Notes: generated from the sequence alone by a model not told the origin. A stretch of 64,000 bases of DNA from an uncultured Chitinophaga sp. (GCF_937898475.1 NZ_CALEJS010000028.1:62001-126000), one strand, 5' to 3'. Positions 36,070-44,750 are shown, counted from the stretch's first letter. Translations and numbers: made by a program.

Positions 36070-36939
36070 ATGCGTATAAAAGCTGTTCTCCTTTTCTGCT
36101 TCGCTTTTATTGCCTGCGAAAAGGATGTTACTGTAAGTCTGCCTACAGGAGAAGATCAACTGGTGGTAGAAGGAACGATAACAACAGACGAGTATCCCGA
36201 AGTGATACTGACGCGTAGCCTGAATTATTTTAGCCATATCAGTGTTGATCAACTGCAGAATGCCTTTGTGCACAATGCAACCATCACGGTTTCTGACGGC
36301 ACTAATACCATGCAGCTGAAGGAGTTCTATAAAGACACTACCAGCAGGGTGCGATGGTACTATTATACGGCAGATTCTACTCAGGCAGACGTCTTTAAAG
36401 GTAAAAAGGGACTCAGCTATACTTTACGTATAGCGGTAGATGGAAAGGCCTATCAGGCCACCACCAGCATCCCCGGACAAGGCATGGCAATTGACTCCAC
36501 CTGGTCCGAACTGAATGAAAAAGATCCAACCCTGGTAAAACTGATGGCAAGGATTAGCGATCCGGCTGCAAAGGGAAACTATGTTCGCTATAAAACCGCC
36601 AGGAACGGCGGGGTCTTCCGGCCAGGGGTCAACTCTACCATAGACGACCAGATCGTGAACGGTACTACCTTCAGTATTATGCTGGAATCAGGGCAGGACA
36701 GGAACCAGAACATTGATTACGATACCTATGGTTTCTTTAAGCCGGGCGATACTGTCAGGGTCTGGTTCAGCAATGTTGACAAAGCTACCTACGATTTCTG
36801 GCGCACCGTAGATTTTGCCTACGCCACCAATGGCAATGTATTCTCTTCACCGTTGCAGGTAAGAGGCAACATAAAAGGCGCTTTGGGCTACTGGGGCGGT
36901 TATGGCGTAAGCTACCGCGGTGTGAGAATGAGAAGATAA
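36070..36939 (+). CDS. DUF4249 lipoprotein
   Basis: 289-aa lipoprotein, start ATG 36070 (MRIKAVLLFCFAFIAC; Cys16 lipidated). DUF4249 hallmarks are LVVEGTITTDEYPEVILTRS, LSYTLRIAVDGKAYQATTSI and the IDSTW segment. In many Bacteroidota these lipoproteins lie next to TonB-dependent receptors, but no receptor gene adjoins it here. Function unknown. The rpoD terminator lies upstream, so it is an independent unit. Confidence 0.85.
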   Translation: MRIKAVLLFCFAFIACEKDVTVSLPTGEDQLVVEGTITTDEYPEVILTRSLNYFSHISVDQLQNAFVHNATITVSDGTNTMQLKEFYKDTTSRVRWYYYTADSTQADVFKGKKGLSYTLRIAVDGKAYQATTSIPGQGMAIDSTWSELNEKDPTLVKLMARISDPAAKGNYVRYKTARNGGVFRPGVNSTIDDQIVNGTTFSIMLESGQDRNQNIDYDTYGFFKPGDTVRVWFSNVDKATYDFWRTVDFAYATNGNVFSSPLQVRGNIKGALGYWGGYGVSYRGVRMRR

Positions 36940-36983
36940 AGCGCCGGCGGTTCAATAACAACTAATTTTAGATTAAGTATAGT

Positions 36984-37967
36984 ATGGAAAACACACAACA
37001 GCAAGAACATGTACATGTACTGATCATAGGCTCGGGTCCGGCTGGCTATACCGCTGCGATCTATGCCGCAAGGGCAAACCTTAAACCGGTGCTGTACCAG
37101 GGTATTCAGCCCGGCGGGCAGCTCACAATAACTACAGAAGTAGAGAACTACCCTGGTTACCCCGAAGGTATTCAGGGGCCTGAAATGATGGTAGACTTTG
37201 AAAAGCAGGCCAGCCGTATGGGGGCGGATATCCGCTATGGCATGGCTACTGCGGTTGATTTCTCGGTTCGTCCCTACCGGGTGGTTATCGAAGAAGAAAA
37301 GGTGATCACCGCAGATGCAGTGATCATCGCCACCGGCGCTTCTGCCAAATGGCTGGGCCTACCGTCTGAACAACGCCTGAACGGCAGCGGCGTGAGCGCC
37401 TGCGCCGTGTGCGACGGTTTCTTTTTCCGTGGTAAGGAAGTGGCTATTGTTGGCGCCGGCGATACCGCCGCAGAAGAAGCCCTTTACCTTTCCAAAATGT
37501 GCTCTACCGTTCACATGATCGTACGCCGCGGTGAAATGCGCGCCTCCAAGATCATGCAGGAGCGGGTAATGAAAACATCCAATATCATCATCTACTGGAA
37601 CTCCGAAACAGCCGAAGTGCTGGGAGATAATAAAGTGGAAGCGGTTAAGCTGATCAACAACCAGACGAACGCTGAAACTATTGTGCCCGTAAGCGCCTTC
37701 TTCGTGGCCATTGGCCACCAGCCCAATTCCGGTATCTTCCAAGGTTTCCTTGATATGGATGAGCAGGGATATATCAAAACCATCCCCGGCACCTCCTGTA
37801 CCAACCTCGAAGGCGTATTTGCCTGCGGTGACGTACAGGATAAGATCTACCGCCAGGCCGTTACGGCCGCAGGCAGCGGATGTATGGCCGCCCTGGATGC
37901 AGAGCGGTATCTTTCCGCACTGGAGCATGCGCAGCAAACGGAACAACCAGTGGCACACGCCCAATAA
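36984..37967 (+). CDS. trxB: Thioredoxin-disulfide reductase
   Basis: 327-aa FAD/NADPH flavoprotein reducing thioredoxin. FAD site IIGSGPAGYTAAIYAAR, redox pair CAVC (Cys140 and Cys143) in SACAVCDGFFF, NADPH site VGAGDTAAEEAL and C-terminal GVFACGDVQD. It ends in a Gln/His-rich tail. A hairpin-forming repeat follows directly. Confidence 0.96.
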   Translation: MENTQQQEHVHVLIIGSGPAGYTAAIYAARANLKPVLYQGIQPGGQLTITTEVENYPGYPEGIQGPEMMVDFEKQASRMGADIRYGMATAVDFSVRPYRVVIEEEKVITADAVIIATGASAKWLGLPSEQRLNGSGVSACAVCDGFFFRGKEVAIVGAGDTAAEEALYLSKMCSTVHMIVRRGEMRASKIMQERVMKTSNIIIYWNSETAEVLGDNKVEAVKLINNQTNAETIVPVSAFFVAIGHQPNSGIFQGFLDMDEQGYIKTIPGTSCTNLEGVFACGDVQDKIYRQAVTAAGSGCMAALDAERYLSALEHAQQTEQPVAHAQ

Positions 37968-37972
37968 CCATC

Positions 37973-38107
37973 GTTTGAGGTTGAAGTTTGAGGTTTGAAG
38001 TTCGTTAGACGTTTGAAGTTCAGTACCTGTGCTCCAATAAGGCGCCTGTTCCTAACAGCTGACTTTTAACAAACCTCAGACTTCAATCCTCAAACCTCAA
38101 ATTTTTT
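37973..38107 (+). repeat. Palindromic repeat, TTTGAGG family, copy 3
   Basis: GTTTGAGGTTGAAGTTTGAG begins at 37973, and an imperfect reverse complement (TTCAATCCTCAAACCTCAAA) ends near 38101, followed by a run of seven T. The element spans the whole trxB-folB gap; it could end trxB transcription and supplies the bases directly upstream of the folB start. Confidence 0.75.
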
Positions 38108-38108
38108 T

Positions 38109-38462
38109 ATGTTAACTATCGCGCTTGAACAAGTCCGTTTCCGTGCCTTTCACGGATTCTACCCGGAAGAGCAAGTGATCGGGAACGACTTCATTGTTGA
38201 TGTTTATGTAACTATTCCCGGTGTCACACCGGTAGACGATCTTTCTGATACCGTTAATTACCAGGAACTGTTTAATGTGGTGAAAGATGTGATGGCTGTT
38301 CCCCAGCCTTTGCTGGAGCAGGTGGTGACAGACATCAGTGCCACCATCCGGGAAAGATACCCCCGGGTCAGGAAAACGGTAGTCACCCTCCGTAAGTTAA
38401 ATCCGCCCATGGAAGCTGATGTGCGTAATTCAATGGTGTCACTTGAAAAAGAGTATATTTAA
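38109..38462 (+). CDS. folB: Dihydroneopterin aldolase
   Basis: 117 aa. Folate synthesis: 7,8-dihydroneopterin to 6-hydroxymethyl-dihydropterin and glycolaldehyde. FRAFHGFYPEEQVIGNDFIVDV carries the N-terminal Glu of the pterin site; DTVNYQELF and the later Lys in TLRKLNPP fit the T-fold family. The upstream leader is a dispersed repeat with no evident Shine-Dalgarno, as usual in Bacteroidota. Confidence 0.93.
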   Translation: MLTIALEQVRFRAFHGFYPEEQVIGNDFIVDVYVTIPGVTPVDDLSDTVNYQELFNVVKDVMAVPQPLLEQVVTDISATIRERYPRVRKTVVTLRKLNPPMEADVRNSMVSLEKEYI

Positions 38463-38500
38463 CTTTTTTATTATATTACACTTACTAACTTACCCATCCT

Positions 38501-39259
38501 ATGGCACAAAAACTGCTGGCGGCTGTGCTGTTTTTACTGTTAAGCACCCACGCCCTGCACGCGCAAAGCGTAGAAGAAATGCTGGATCAGGCCAAACAAC
38601 TGGAAAAGCAGATGAAAGAGGCGGAGGCCTTGAGCCGGTATAAAGAGATACTGAAGATACAGCCAGACCAGGTGACCGCATTGGTGGAAGCCAGCGAGCT
38701 CAGCTCCCGCGAAGGCAACCGCCAGAAGGAAAAGGAAGATAAGGCACGCTTTTTCGGGGAGGCCAGAAGTTATGCGGAAGAAGCACTTAAAGTGGCTCCC
38801 AACGATCCCGGCGCCAACTATGCCATGTCTGTAGCCATGGGCCGTATGGCCCTGATCTCGGGCGCCAAGGAAAAAGTAGCCGCCTCCCGCGAAGTGAAGA
38901 AATATGCCGAACTGGCCATCAAGTTCAATCCCAACTATGCCCATGCCTACCACGTACTGGGAAAGTGGAATTATGAAGTGGCCAACCTCAGCTTCCTGGA
39001 AAGGAACGCCGCCAAAGCCCTGTTCGGCGGTTTGCCCGATGGTTCCCTGCAACAGGCCATCGACAACTATGAAAAATGCCGCCGCCTGGATCCCTCTTTT
39101 ATCCTCAACTACTATGAATTGGCCCGCGCCTATAAAAAAAATGACCAGGAAACCCAGGCCATGGAAGTACTGAAAAAAGCAGTCACCCTCAGAAGTATTT
39201 ACCAGGACGATACGGCTATAAAGGCCGACTGTAAGAAAATGCTGGAAGAAATGCAGTAA
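38501..39259 (+). CDS. Secreted TPR protein
   Basis: 252 aa with a signal peptide (cleaved near LHAQS) and an all-helical TPR solenoid: EALSRYKEILKIQPDQV, ARSYAEEALKVAPNDPGANY, YAELAIKFNPNYAHAYHVLG, QAIDNYEKCRRLDPSFI. The central part (VASREVKKYAELAIKFNP, HVLGKWNYEVANL) resembles the TPR domain of the RMD1-like family. Probable periplasmic scaffold. It may be cotranscribed with folB (38-bp gap). Confidence 0.8.
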   Translation: MAQKLLAAVLFLLLSTHALHAQSVEEMLDQAKQLEKQMKEAEALSRYKEILKIQPDQVTALVEASELSSREGNRQKEKEDKARFFGEARSYAEEALKVAPNDPGANYAMSVAMGRMALISGAKEKVAASREVKKYAELAIKFNPNYAHAYHVLGKWNYEVANLSFLERNAAKALFGGLPDGSLQQAIDNYEKCRRLDPSFILNYYELARAYKKNDQETQAMEVLKKAVTLRSIYQDDTAIKADCKKMLEEMQ

Positions 39260-39286
39260 ATTGCTGCTTTATTCTAAGTATCACTT

Positions 39287-40165
39287 ATGTCCGTGTTATC
39301 TCACATCCACCCGGCATTTACCGTAGACGATGCCACTTTGCTGGAAACGGATCTCACCACCTGTCACCTCCTGGTGATGGTGGGACAAGGCACATTCAGT
39401 TATGTTGTGTTCGATCCGCATGCCAAACGCTTCTTGGCACTGAAATCATATAATTTCCAGCCGCAGAAGCTGGCTGTAGCCGACCTGGAAATGATCGAGC
39501 AGGTATTTGATGCTGATAAGCTCCTGTTCACCGCCTTCCGCTCTGTACTCATTGCTTTTGATACTGCAGACAGTACCCTTGTTCCGGAAAAATACTATAA
39601 TTCACAGCTGAAGAAGGATTACCTGCACCTGGTATACCCGGAAAAGCTGCAGGAAGCCGTGCTCGCAGATATGCTGCCCGCGCCCTTATCACTTGTAAAC
39701 GTGTATGCGGTGGATAAGGACCTGGTGGGCTTCCTGAGAAAGGAGTTTTCTACAGACCGCGTAGTGCACGCCCATTCTGCACTGCTGCAGGCCCATCCAT
39801 TTGATTTTGACTTCCGCAATACGGAAGGTGTGGCTTATATCACCGTTCAGCGTAACCGCTTCTGCCTGACCATCTATGCGGGCGGTAAACTGATTAACCA
39901 GCAGGAACTGCATTTTGAAACAGGCCTGGACGTGGTGTACCACCTGGTAAATGCCCTGCGCCTGCTGGGACTGGATGAGCAGCGCGTAAAAGTGAAGCTG
40001 GGCGGCGCCCTTGCCAATGACTCCCAGGTATACCAGGAACTGCACAAGTTTATTCCACAGCTGGAATGGCTGCAGCGCCTGCCCGAATTCCAGTACATCA
40101 CTAAAATGCAGGAAATTCCGGGGTACTATTTTCATAACCTGTATGCACTGGCCCTATGCGTATAA
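39287..40165 (+). CDS. DUF3822 family protein
   Basis: 292-aa cytosolic protein of the DUF3822 family, found in Bacteroidota next to rsmD and coaD as here. Strand patterns such as HLLVMVGQGTFSYVVFD and GVAYITVQRNRFCLTIYAGG suggest an actin-like (ASKHA) fold related to PilM-type proteins, but the ATP site is not convincing. The last 10 bp overlap the start of rsmD, so translation is probably coupled. Confidence 0.85.
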   Translation: MSVLSHIHPAFTVDDATLLETDLTTCHLLVMVGQGTFSYVVFDPHAKRFLALKSYNFQPQKLAVADLEMIEQVFDADKLLFTAFRSVLIAFDTADSTLVPEKYYNSQLKKDYLHLVYPEKLQEAVLADMLPAPLSLVNVYAVDKDLVGFLRKEFSTDRVVHAHSALLQAHPFDFDFRNTEGVAYITVQRNRFCLTIYAGGKLINQQELHFETGLDVVYHLVNALRLLGLDEQRVKVKLGGALANDSQVYQELHKFIPQLEWLQRLPEFQYITKMQEIPGYYFHNLYALALCV

Positions 40166-40722
40166 TAGGAGGGGCATATGGAGGAAGGCATTTCCAGCCG
40201 CCGGCAAATATGCCGTATACCCGGCCTACTACCGACATTGCCAAAGGCGGGCTTTTCAATGTGATTGAGAACAATCTGGACATCCCCTCCCTGAAAACGC
40301 TGGACATTTTTGGCGGTACGGGAAGCATCAGCTATGAATTGGCCTCCCGCGGCGCAACAGACCAGACTATCGTGGAGAAGGATCCTGATATGGCCGCCTT
40401 CATACAGAAAACATCGGCAGCGCTGGACATTAAGCTTCGCCTGTTCCGGATGGATGTTTTCAGGTTCCTCCAGCAGTGCACTGAAAAGTTCGATTTCATC
40501 TTTGCGGGTCCTCCCTATGCGCTTACCACCATCGACCAGCTGCCAAAGCTGATTTTTGAAAGGGAGCTGCTGAACCCCGAAGGCTGGTTTGTACTGGAAC
40601 ATACGCCCAGGAATAACTATAAGAACTACGCCTATTACCGTAGTGAACGGAAATACGGCACCACCATATTCTCCATTTTTATTAACCGCGAATCGCTTAA
40701 AACGCCCAACGTTACAAGCTGA
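40156..40722 (+). CDS. rsmD: 16S rRNA (guanine966-N2)-methyltransferase RsmD
   Basis: 188 aa. N-terminal MRIIGGAYGGRHFQPP is diagnostic for RsmD, then RPTTDIAKGGLFNVI and SAM motif I LDIFGGTGSISYE. The catalytic motif IV reads AGPPYAL, so the first residue of the usual (D/N)PP(Y/F) is Gly. It methylates G966 of 16S rRNA. It overlaps the DUF3822 gene by 10 bp, and coaD follows 28 bp later. Confidence 0.92.
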   Translation: MRIIGGAYGGRHFQPPANMPYTRPTTDIAKGGLFNVIENNLDIPSLKTLDIFGGTGSISYELASRGATDQTIVEKDPDMAAFIQKTSAALDIKLRLFRMDVFRFLQQCTEKFDFIFAGPPYALTTIDQLPKLIFERELLNPEGWFVLEHTPRNNYKNYAYYRSERKYGTTIFSIFINRESLKTPNVTS

Positions 40723-40750
40723 CCGCATACTGTTAAACGCAACTTCTGCC

Positions 40751-41236
40751 ATGCGCATCTGTGTTTTTCCGGGTACTTTTGACCCGATCACACTTGGACA
40801 TAAAGACGTCATAGACAGGGCCCTGGACATGTTTGACCAGCTGATCATTGCCATAGGCGTTAATTCCAGCAAGGTGCCCATGTTCCACCTGGAACAGCGC
40901 CTGCAGTGGATAAAAGACATTTACCCCGACGAGCCGAGGATAAAAGCAGACTCCTACAAAGGCTTAACGGTGGACTACTGCAGAAAGGTGAACGCCCGCT
41001 ATATATTAAGAGGCATCCGCTATGTAAGCGACTTTGAATATGAAAAGGCGATTGCTGATGTAAACAGGTCTATGGACAGTAGTATTGAGACCATCTTCCT
41101 GACCTGCACTCCCCAGTATACCAGTATTGCATCTACACTGGTACGGGATATTATCCGCAATGAGGGCGATGTGTCGCAGTTCCTTCCGGAAGCTGTTCTA
41201 CGCAGCATCAAAATGCAGTCACCCGTAAAAAAATGA
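40751..41236 (+). CDS. coaD: Phosphopantetheine adenylyltransferase
   Basis: 161 aa. Fourth step of CoA synthesis: 4'-phosphopantetheine plus ATP to dephospho-CoA. Nucleotidyltransferase motif GTFDPITLGH (8-17), RGIRYVSDFEYE and the C-terminal ISSTxVR-type motif as YTSIASTLVRDI are intact. ATG 40751 is used; an open extension upstream to 40589 overlaps rsmD and is not family sequence. With coaE at 16878, the window holds the last two CoA enzymes. Confidence 0.96.
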   Translation: MRICVFPGTFDPITLGHKDVIDRALDMFDQLIIAIGVNSSKVPMFHLEQRLQWIKDIYPDEPRIKADSYKGLTVDYCRKVNARYILRGIRYVSDFEYEKAIADVNRSMDSSIETIFLTCTPQYTSIASTLVRDIIRNEGDVSQFLPEAVLRSIKMQSPVKK

Positions 41237-41260
41237 TCGCTAACAGCTAACCGCTCAATT

Positions 41261-41710
41261 ATGAAACCGATCTGGCATTCTTTGGACATCTCACTGGATC
41301 AGCTGAACGAAATGACGGAGAACACGATGGGCACCTGCCTGGGTATGGAGTTCACCGAAATAGGGCCGGACTACCTCCGTATCATGATGCCGGTAGATCA
41401 CCGTACCGTTCAGCCCTATGGCCTGCTGCATGGCGGCGCATCGGCAGCACTGGCAGAAACCGTAGGCAGCGTGGCCTCTGCCCTTATTATTGACCCCGAA
41501 CAGCAGATATGTGTTGGACTGGAGATCAATGCCAACCATGTGCGCGGTGTTCGTGAAGGGTATGTGCATGGTATTGCCCGCCCCCTGCACCTAGGATCTA
41601 CCACCCATGTGTGGGACATCCGTATTACAGACGACCATCACAAACTGGTTTGCATAAGCCGCCTCACCGTGGCCATACTACCTAAACGGGGAAAGGCGGA
41701 CAACGAATAG
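41261..41710 (+). CDS. Hotdog-fold thioesterase (PaaI/MenI-like)
   Basis: 149 aa. Signature LLHGGASAALAETVGS with the catalytic acidic residue of the hotdog helix, followed by CVGLEINANHVRGVREG. It resembles the MenI/YbdB/PaaI group acting on aromatic or hydroxynaphthoyl-CoA; the substrate is uncertain. It is 24 bp after coaD with an AGCTAA-type repeat between them. It converges with the Nudix gene, stops 1 bp apart. Confidence 0.88.
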   Translation: MKPIWHSLDISLDQLNEMTENTMGTCLGMEFTEIGPDYLRIMMPVDHRTVQPYGLLHGGASAALAETVGSVASALIIDPEQQICVGLEINANHVRGVREGYVHGIARPLHLGSTTHVWDIRITDDHHKLVCISRLTVAILPKRGKADNE

Positions 41711-41711
41711 C

Positions 41712-42338
41712 TCAAAGGGTATATCCCGCTTTCAGGAACACGTCTTCTATATTCTTGTAGGAAAATTTGAGGTACTTGCCGAGGTTTTCCGGTTTTATCC
41801 ACTGGATGTCCATGATGTCCTCTTCGATCTGGGGCACGGTCAGTTCTGTCCCGGTGAACTGCATCCGGTACCAGTAGGTATGTTTCAAGATCTTCTTGTC
41901 TTTCATGGGATAAAAATGGAAGGTTTCCGTGATCTTGTTACCAAGGGTGATCTGCTGAAGGCCGGTTTCTTCCCTGACTTCACGAACGGCACATTCTTCC
42001 AGGCTTTCCCCTTCATCCTGCTTGCCTTTGGGCAGGTCCCACCGGTTGCGCCGGAACATCAGTAATATCTCCCCCGCAGGGTTGGTGATCAGTCCTCCCG
42101 CTGCCACCAGTACACTAAAATGACCTTTGATGGCTTCGAGCAGGCGGGTGGTGTCTGCCTGCACAAAAACGGCTGAAGCGATCTCGCCGTTTTCCAGTGC
42201 CTGTAATGTCTGGGTGATGGCAGCCGCATCCGGGTTCGGGCAAACCGGTGCATCCTTGTAGCTGGCTGGTATGTCCCGCTGACGAGGGCACAGGATCAGG
42301 GGCCGCTCGTTCAGGTATATAGTAAAGATCTGTTCCAT
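41712..42338 (-). CDS. Nudix hydrolase
   Basis: 208 aa. The Nudix box GKQDEGESLEECAVREVREE fits Gx5Ex7REUxEExGU fully. About 75 N-terminal residues precede the Nudix fold (LILCPRQRDIPASYK, VFVQADTTRLLEAI), a separate small alpha/beta domain common to the Bacteroidota version. Hydrolyses a nucleoside diphosphate linked to another moiety; substrate unknown. Confidence 0.9.
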   Translation of the reverse strand: MEQIFTIYLNERPLILCPRQRDIPASYKDAPVCPNPDAAAITQTLQALENGEIASAVFVQADTTRLLEAIKGHFSVLVAAGGLITNPAGEILLMFRRNRWDLPKGKQDEGESLEECAVREVREETGLQQITLGNKITETFHFYPMKDKKILKHTYWYRMQFTGTELTVPQIEEDIMDIQWIKPENLGKYLKFSYKNIEDVFLKAGYTL

Positions 42339-42421
42339 GGAACAAAAATATGGAGATGCGGTCTAATTCTTTTGGCAACTATTTGAAATATCTGTGAACA
42401 TCGCTGCCAACTCTTTTTTAC

Positions 42422-42429
42422 TAACTTTG
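42422..42429 (+). promoter_or_regulatory. -7 element directly upstream of pyrE
   Basis: TAacTTTG ends only 7 bp before the pyrE ATG, so the start site would fall at or next to the start codon. No convincing -33 box is visible. Confidence 0.45.
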
Positions 42430-42436
42430 CCCCCTT

Positions 42437-43075
42437 ATGAGTAGTAACATCAGTGCAAAACAGGTAGCCGAAAAGCTGCTGCAGGTGCAGGCGGTAAAAC
42501 TTCGTCCCGCTGAACCCTTTACCTGGGCCTCCGGCTGGAGATCGCCCATTTACTGCGATAACCGCAAACTGCTGTCTTACCCTTACGTAAGAGATTATAT
42601 CAAATCAGAATTGAGCAATGTTGTTTTCGAGACCTTCCCGGAAGCAGCCGTGATAGCAGGCGTAGCCACAGCAGGTATTCCGCATGGTGCCCTGGTGGCC
42701 GATCAGCTGAAGCTGCCGTTTATATATGTACGCTCCAAGCCCAAGGAGCATGGAATGGGCAACCGTATTGAAGGCGTTTTGCAGCCGGGACAGCCGGTGG
42801 TGGTGGTGGAAGACCTGATCTCTACCGGGAAAAGCAGCCTTGAAGCAGTGCAGGCCATCCGTGAAGCGGGTGGGGAAGTAATAGGGATGGTGTCCATATT
42901 TAATTATGGCTTTGACGTAGCTGTGGAGGCATTTAAAGCCGCAGGCGTACCTTTTCACTCCCTGAGCAATTACAGCACCCTCATAGAGCTGGCCCTGGAG
43001 AAAGGCCTGGTATCGGAAGGAGACAGCGCCACCCTGCAGGACTGGCGGAGCGCTCCTGATAAATGGGGCCGTTAA
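42437..43075 (+). CDS. pyrE: Orotate phosphoribosyltransferase
   Basis: 212 aa. Pyrimidine synthesis: orotate plus PRPP to OMP. PRPP motif VVVVEDLISTGKS (near 115-127), flexible loop KPKEHGMGNRIEG and N-terminal FTWASGWRSPIYCDNRK are standard. Predicted to be nearly leaderless from the promoter at 42422. Confidence 0.96.
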   Translation: MSSNISAKQVAEKLLQVQAVKLRPAEPFTWASGWRSPIYCDNRKLLSYPYVRDYIKSELSNVVFETFPEAAVIAGVATAGIPHGALVADQLKLPFIYVRSKPKEHGMGNRIEGVLQPGQPVVVVEDLISTGKSSLEAVQAIREAGGEVIGMVSIFNYGFDVAVEAFKAAGVPFHSLSNYSTLIELALEKGLVSEGDSATLQDWRSAPDKWGR

Positions 43076-43122
43076 CGAACTATTTTTTACTTTAGTAACG
43101 TTTAATGTAAAACAATATTCCT

Positions 43123-43500
43123 ATGCGTATTTTGAAGCTTGTAATGGTAATGTTACTGGCCTGCATCGGTTCTGCCTTTGCACAAGGTAAAAAAGGTACC
43201 CTCGTAACGGCAAAGATCAGCACACCCAATGCCCTATGCGAACAATGTAAAGGCCGTATTGAACGATTCCTGGACCGGGAAGAAGGGGTACAGTCCGCCA
43301 AAGTGAACTTCCATACAAAGACCACGACGGTGAAATTCTACTCTGACCGTACCAACATTGAGAACATCAAAGCCGCCATTGCCAATGTGGGGTATGATGC
43401 AGACAATGTAACTGCCAACCCGGAGTCTTATAACAGGCTGCCAACTGCCTGCAAGAAGCCGGAAGACGGTGGTACGCACCAGCTGAAAAAGAAGCCCTAA
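43123..43500 (+). CDS. Secreted heavy-metal-associated (HMA) domain protein
   Basis: 125 aa with a signal peptide (cleaved near AFAQG) and one HMA ferredoxin-like domain. The metal motif is CEQCKG (Cys39, Cys42), the form with only two residues between the cysteines, followed by VQSAKVNFHTKTTTVKF and IKAAIANVGYDAD. It resembles MerP/CopZ-type carriers but is periplasmic with a Lys-rich tail. It could bind Cu or another soft metal. No transporter adjoins it. Confidence 0.87.
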   Translation: MRILKLVMVMLLACIGSAFAQGKKGTLVTAKISTPNALCEQCKGRIERFLDREEGVQSAKVNFHTKTTTVKFYSDRTNIENIKAAIANVGYDADNVTANPESYNRLPTACKKPEDGGTHQLKKKP

Positions 43501-43524
43501 AATACTGTTGGATGTAACTTACTG

Positions 43525-43556
43525 TCCCGTTGCTGCTGCGACGGGATTTTTTTTTG
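43525..43556 (+). terminator. Intrinsic terminator of the HMA gene
   Basis: Stem TCCCGT / ACGGGA around a TGCTGCTGCG loop, then nine T. Confidence 0.88.
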
Positions 43557-43656
43557 TGAGGAAGTTCCCGAGTATTTAGAGTCCCCCGGATACGCGCTCA
43601 AAACCGGAAGCCTTTCTGATTTCACCCGGATGATCAGGACAGCTACGTGTATAGCG

Positions 43657-44118
43657 TTAGAAAAACTTTAAAGCCTGCCTGGTCTCACATTTAATGGGGA
43701 ATGGCAGGTAAATGCCGCCTTTGCCTACTTTACAGTTGCCGGTAGCTTTGATGGTCACTTCTTTATTGCCCAGGATGGTGAGGGCATTTTTGAATACATT
43801 TTCCATACTCACTTCCAGTTTTATGGGGAAGTAAAAGGTGTCTTTTGCCGGAATCCTGATCATGGTATCCTGGAGGGAGTGGCCCACCTGTGTATCGTCA
43901 AAAAAGAGGTCGAAGGAAGCGTCTTTCAGCTGAAGATTAAAATTGTTGGGATTATAATAAGCCAGTGTCATCTCTACGATGCTTTTGGAAAAACCGAGGC
44001 CCTGCAGGTTCACTCCTGCTACCCGTACAAATTGCAGGTCCTTCACTTTTTCACAGGAGCTGGCCAGCACCCCCCAGGTTGCCAAAAGCAGCACAATAAG
44101 ATGAATACTTTTCTTCAT
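43657..44118 (-). CDS. LEA type 2 family lipoprotein
   Basis: 153-aa lipoprotein (lipobox ASSC near Cys22) with one LEA-2/WHy domain: VNLQGLGFSKSIVEMTLAYYNPNNFNLQLKD is split here over the diagnostic strand pair with NPN, then IRIPAKDTFYFPIKLEV. In other organisms WHy domains are desiccation-stress proteins; the role in Bacteroidota is unknown. Confidence 0.85.
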   Translation of the reverse strand: MKKSIHLIVLLLATWGVLASSCEKVKDLQFVRVAGVNLQGLGFSKSIVEMTLAYYNPNNFNLQLKDASFDLFFDDTQVGHSLQDTMIRIPAKDTFYFPIKLEVSMENVFKNALTILGNKEVTIKATGNCKVGKGGIYLPFPIKCETRQALKFF

Positions 44119-44750
44119 CTGTCAAAAATAGGAAAATTGACCGGGCCCGGGAACGAGGGCCATTTAAATTCACAAAATCTAAACAAATGGGAAAGGCAGG
44201 GCTTTTTGTTTTGAAGCCTGATCTTCCAGCCAATTAATCCTCTATCTGAAGATTTTGATCCCGGAAACCCTGACCATAAATTCTGCTCATGTTAACGGAC
44301 CGTCATGTGGCTTATGGTCGGTGGCATTCCAACTCATATAGGTGATACCGGGGTCTTCCATATCGGTCCGTAATTTAGTCTTCCGTCCTTTTACCTATGT
44401 CGTCTACCTATAAGGAGGGAGGTCTTGCCAGGCTCAGGGGCAGGTGGCCGAACCGTCTCGTATGCCGATGAACCTTCCTCCGTCCGTTCTGCAAAACCTA
44501 TCTATCTCACATTTTACTTTAAGTAAAAAGGGCTTCAAAATCCCTTGAAAACCTACTAATTAGTTTAGTATTTTTGTGTCCAGCTAAAATTTCGCTTTAA
44601 TATCCAAAATGCTAAAAGTAATAGCATATTTTTTATTTTTCTATGAGCTGCTTTACAGATACTTGTAATTAATTATTAAGTGGTTAATCGTAAATAGTTC
44701 AGCACCCGAAATCATAGGTTTTTACAGACATCACCGTAAATTTTGACATT
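44119..44750. other. 632-bp gene-free region with possible structured RNA
   Basis: Two strong stems are visible: ACGGACCG (44295-44302) with CGGTCCGT (44364-44371), and GGAGGGAGGT (44414-44423) with ACCTTCCTCC (44472-44481, one G-T wobble). TTTTACTT-T-AAGTAAAA lies at 44512-44528. Reading frames here are short and interrupted; the longest piece is 54 codons between stops. The segment does not match RNase P RNA, tmRNA or SRP RNA by the motifs I know. A promoter for the downstream gene is at 44545-44576. Confidence 0.4.
44545..44576 (+). promoter_or_regulatory. Promoter upstream of the WbqC gene
   Basis: TTG (44545-44547), 21 nt, TAttTTTG (44569-44576). The predicted leader to the start codon is about 165 nt and contains a hairpin ATGCTA / TAGCAT (44609-44627) followed by a T-rich run, which could act as an early terminator. 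Confidence 0.6.

Noticed and set aside
44281..44520. RNase P RNA, tmRNA, SRP RNA or a known riboswitch
   Set aside because: None of the conserved motifs I know (GAGGAAAGTCC, tRNA-like ends, the GGAAGCA SRP loop, TPP/FMN/cobalamin boxes) is present on either strand.
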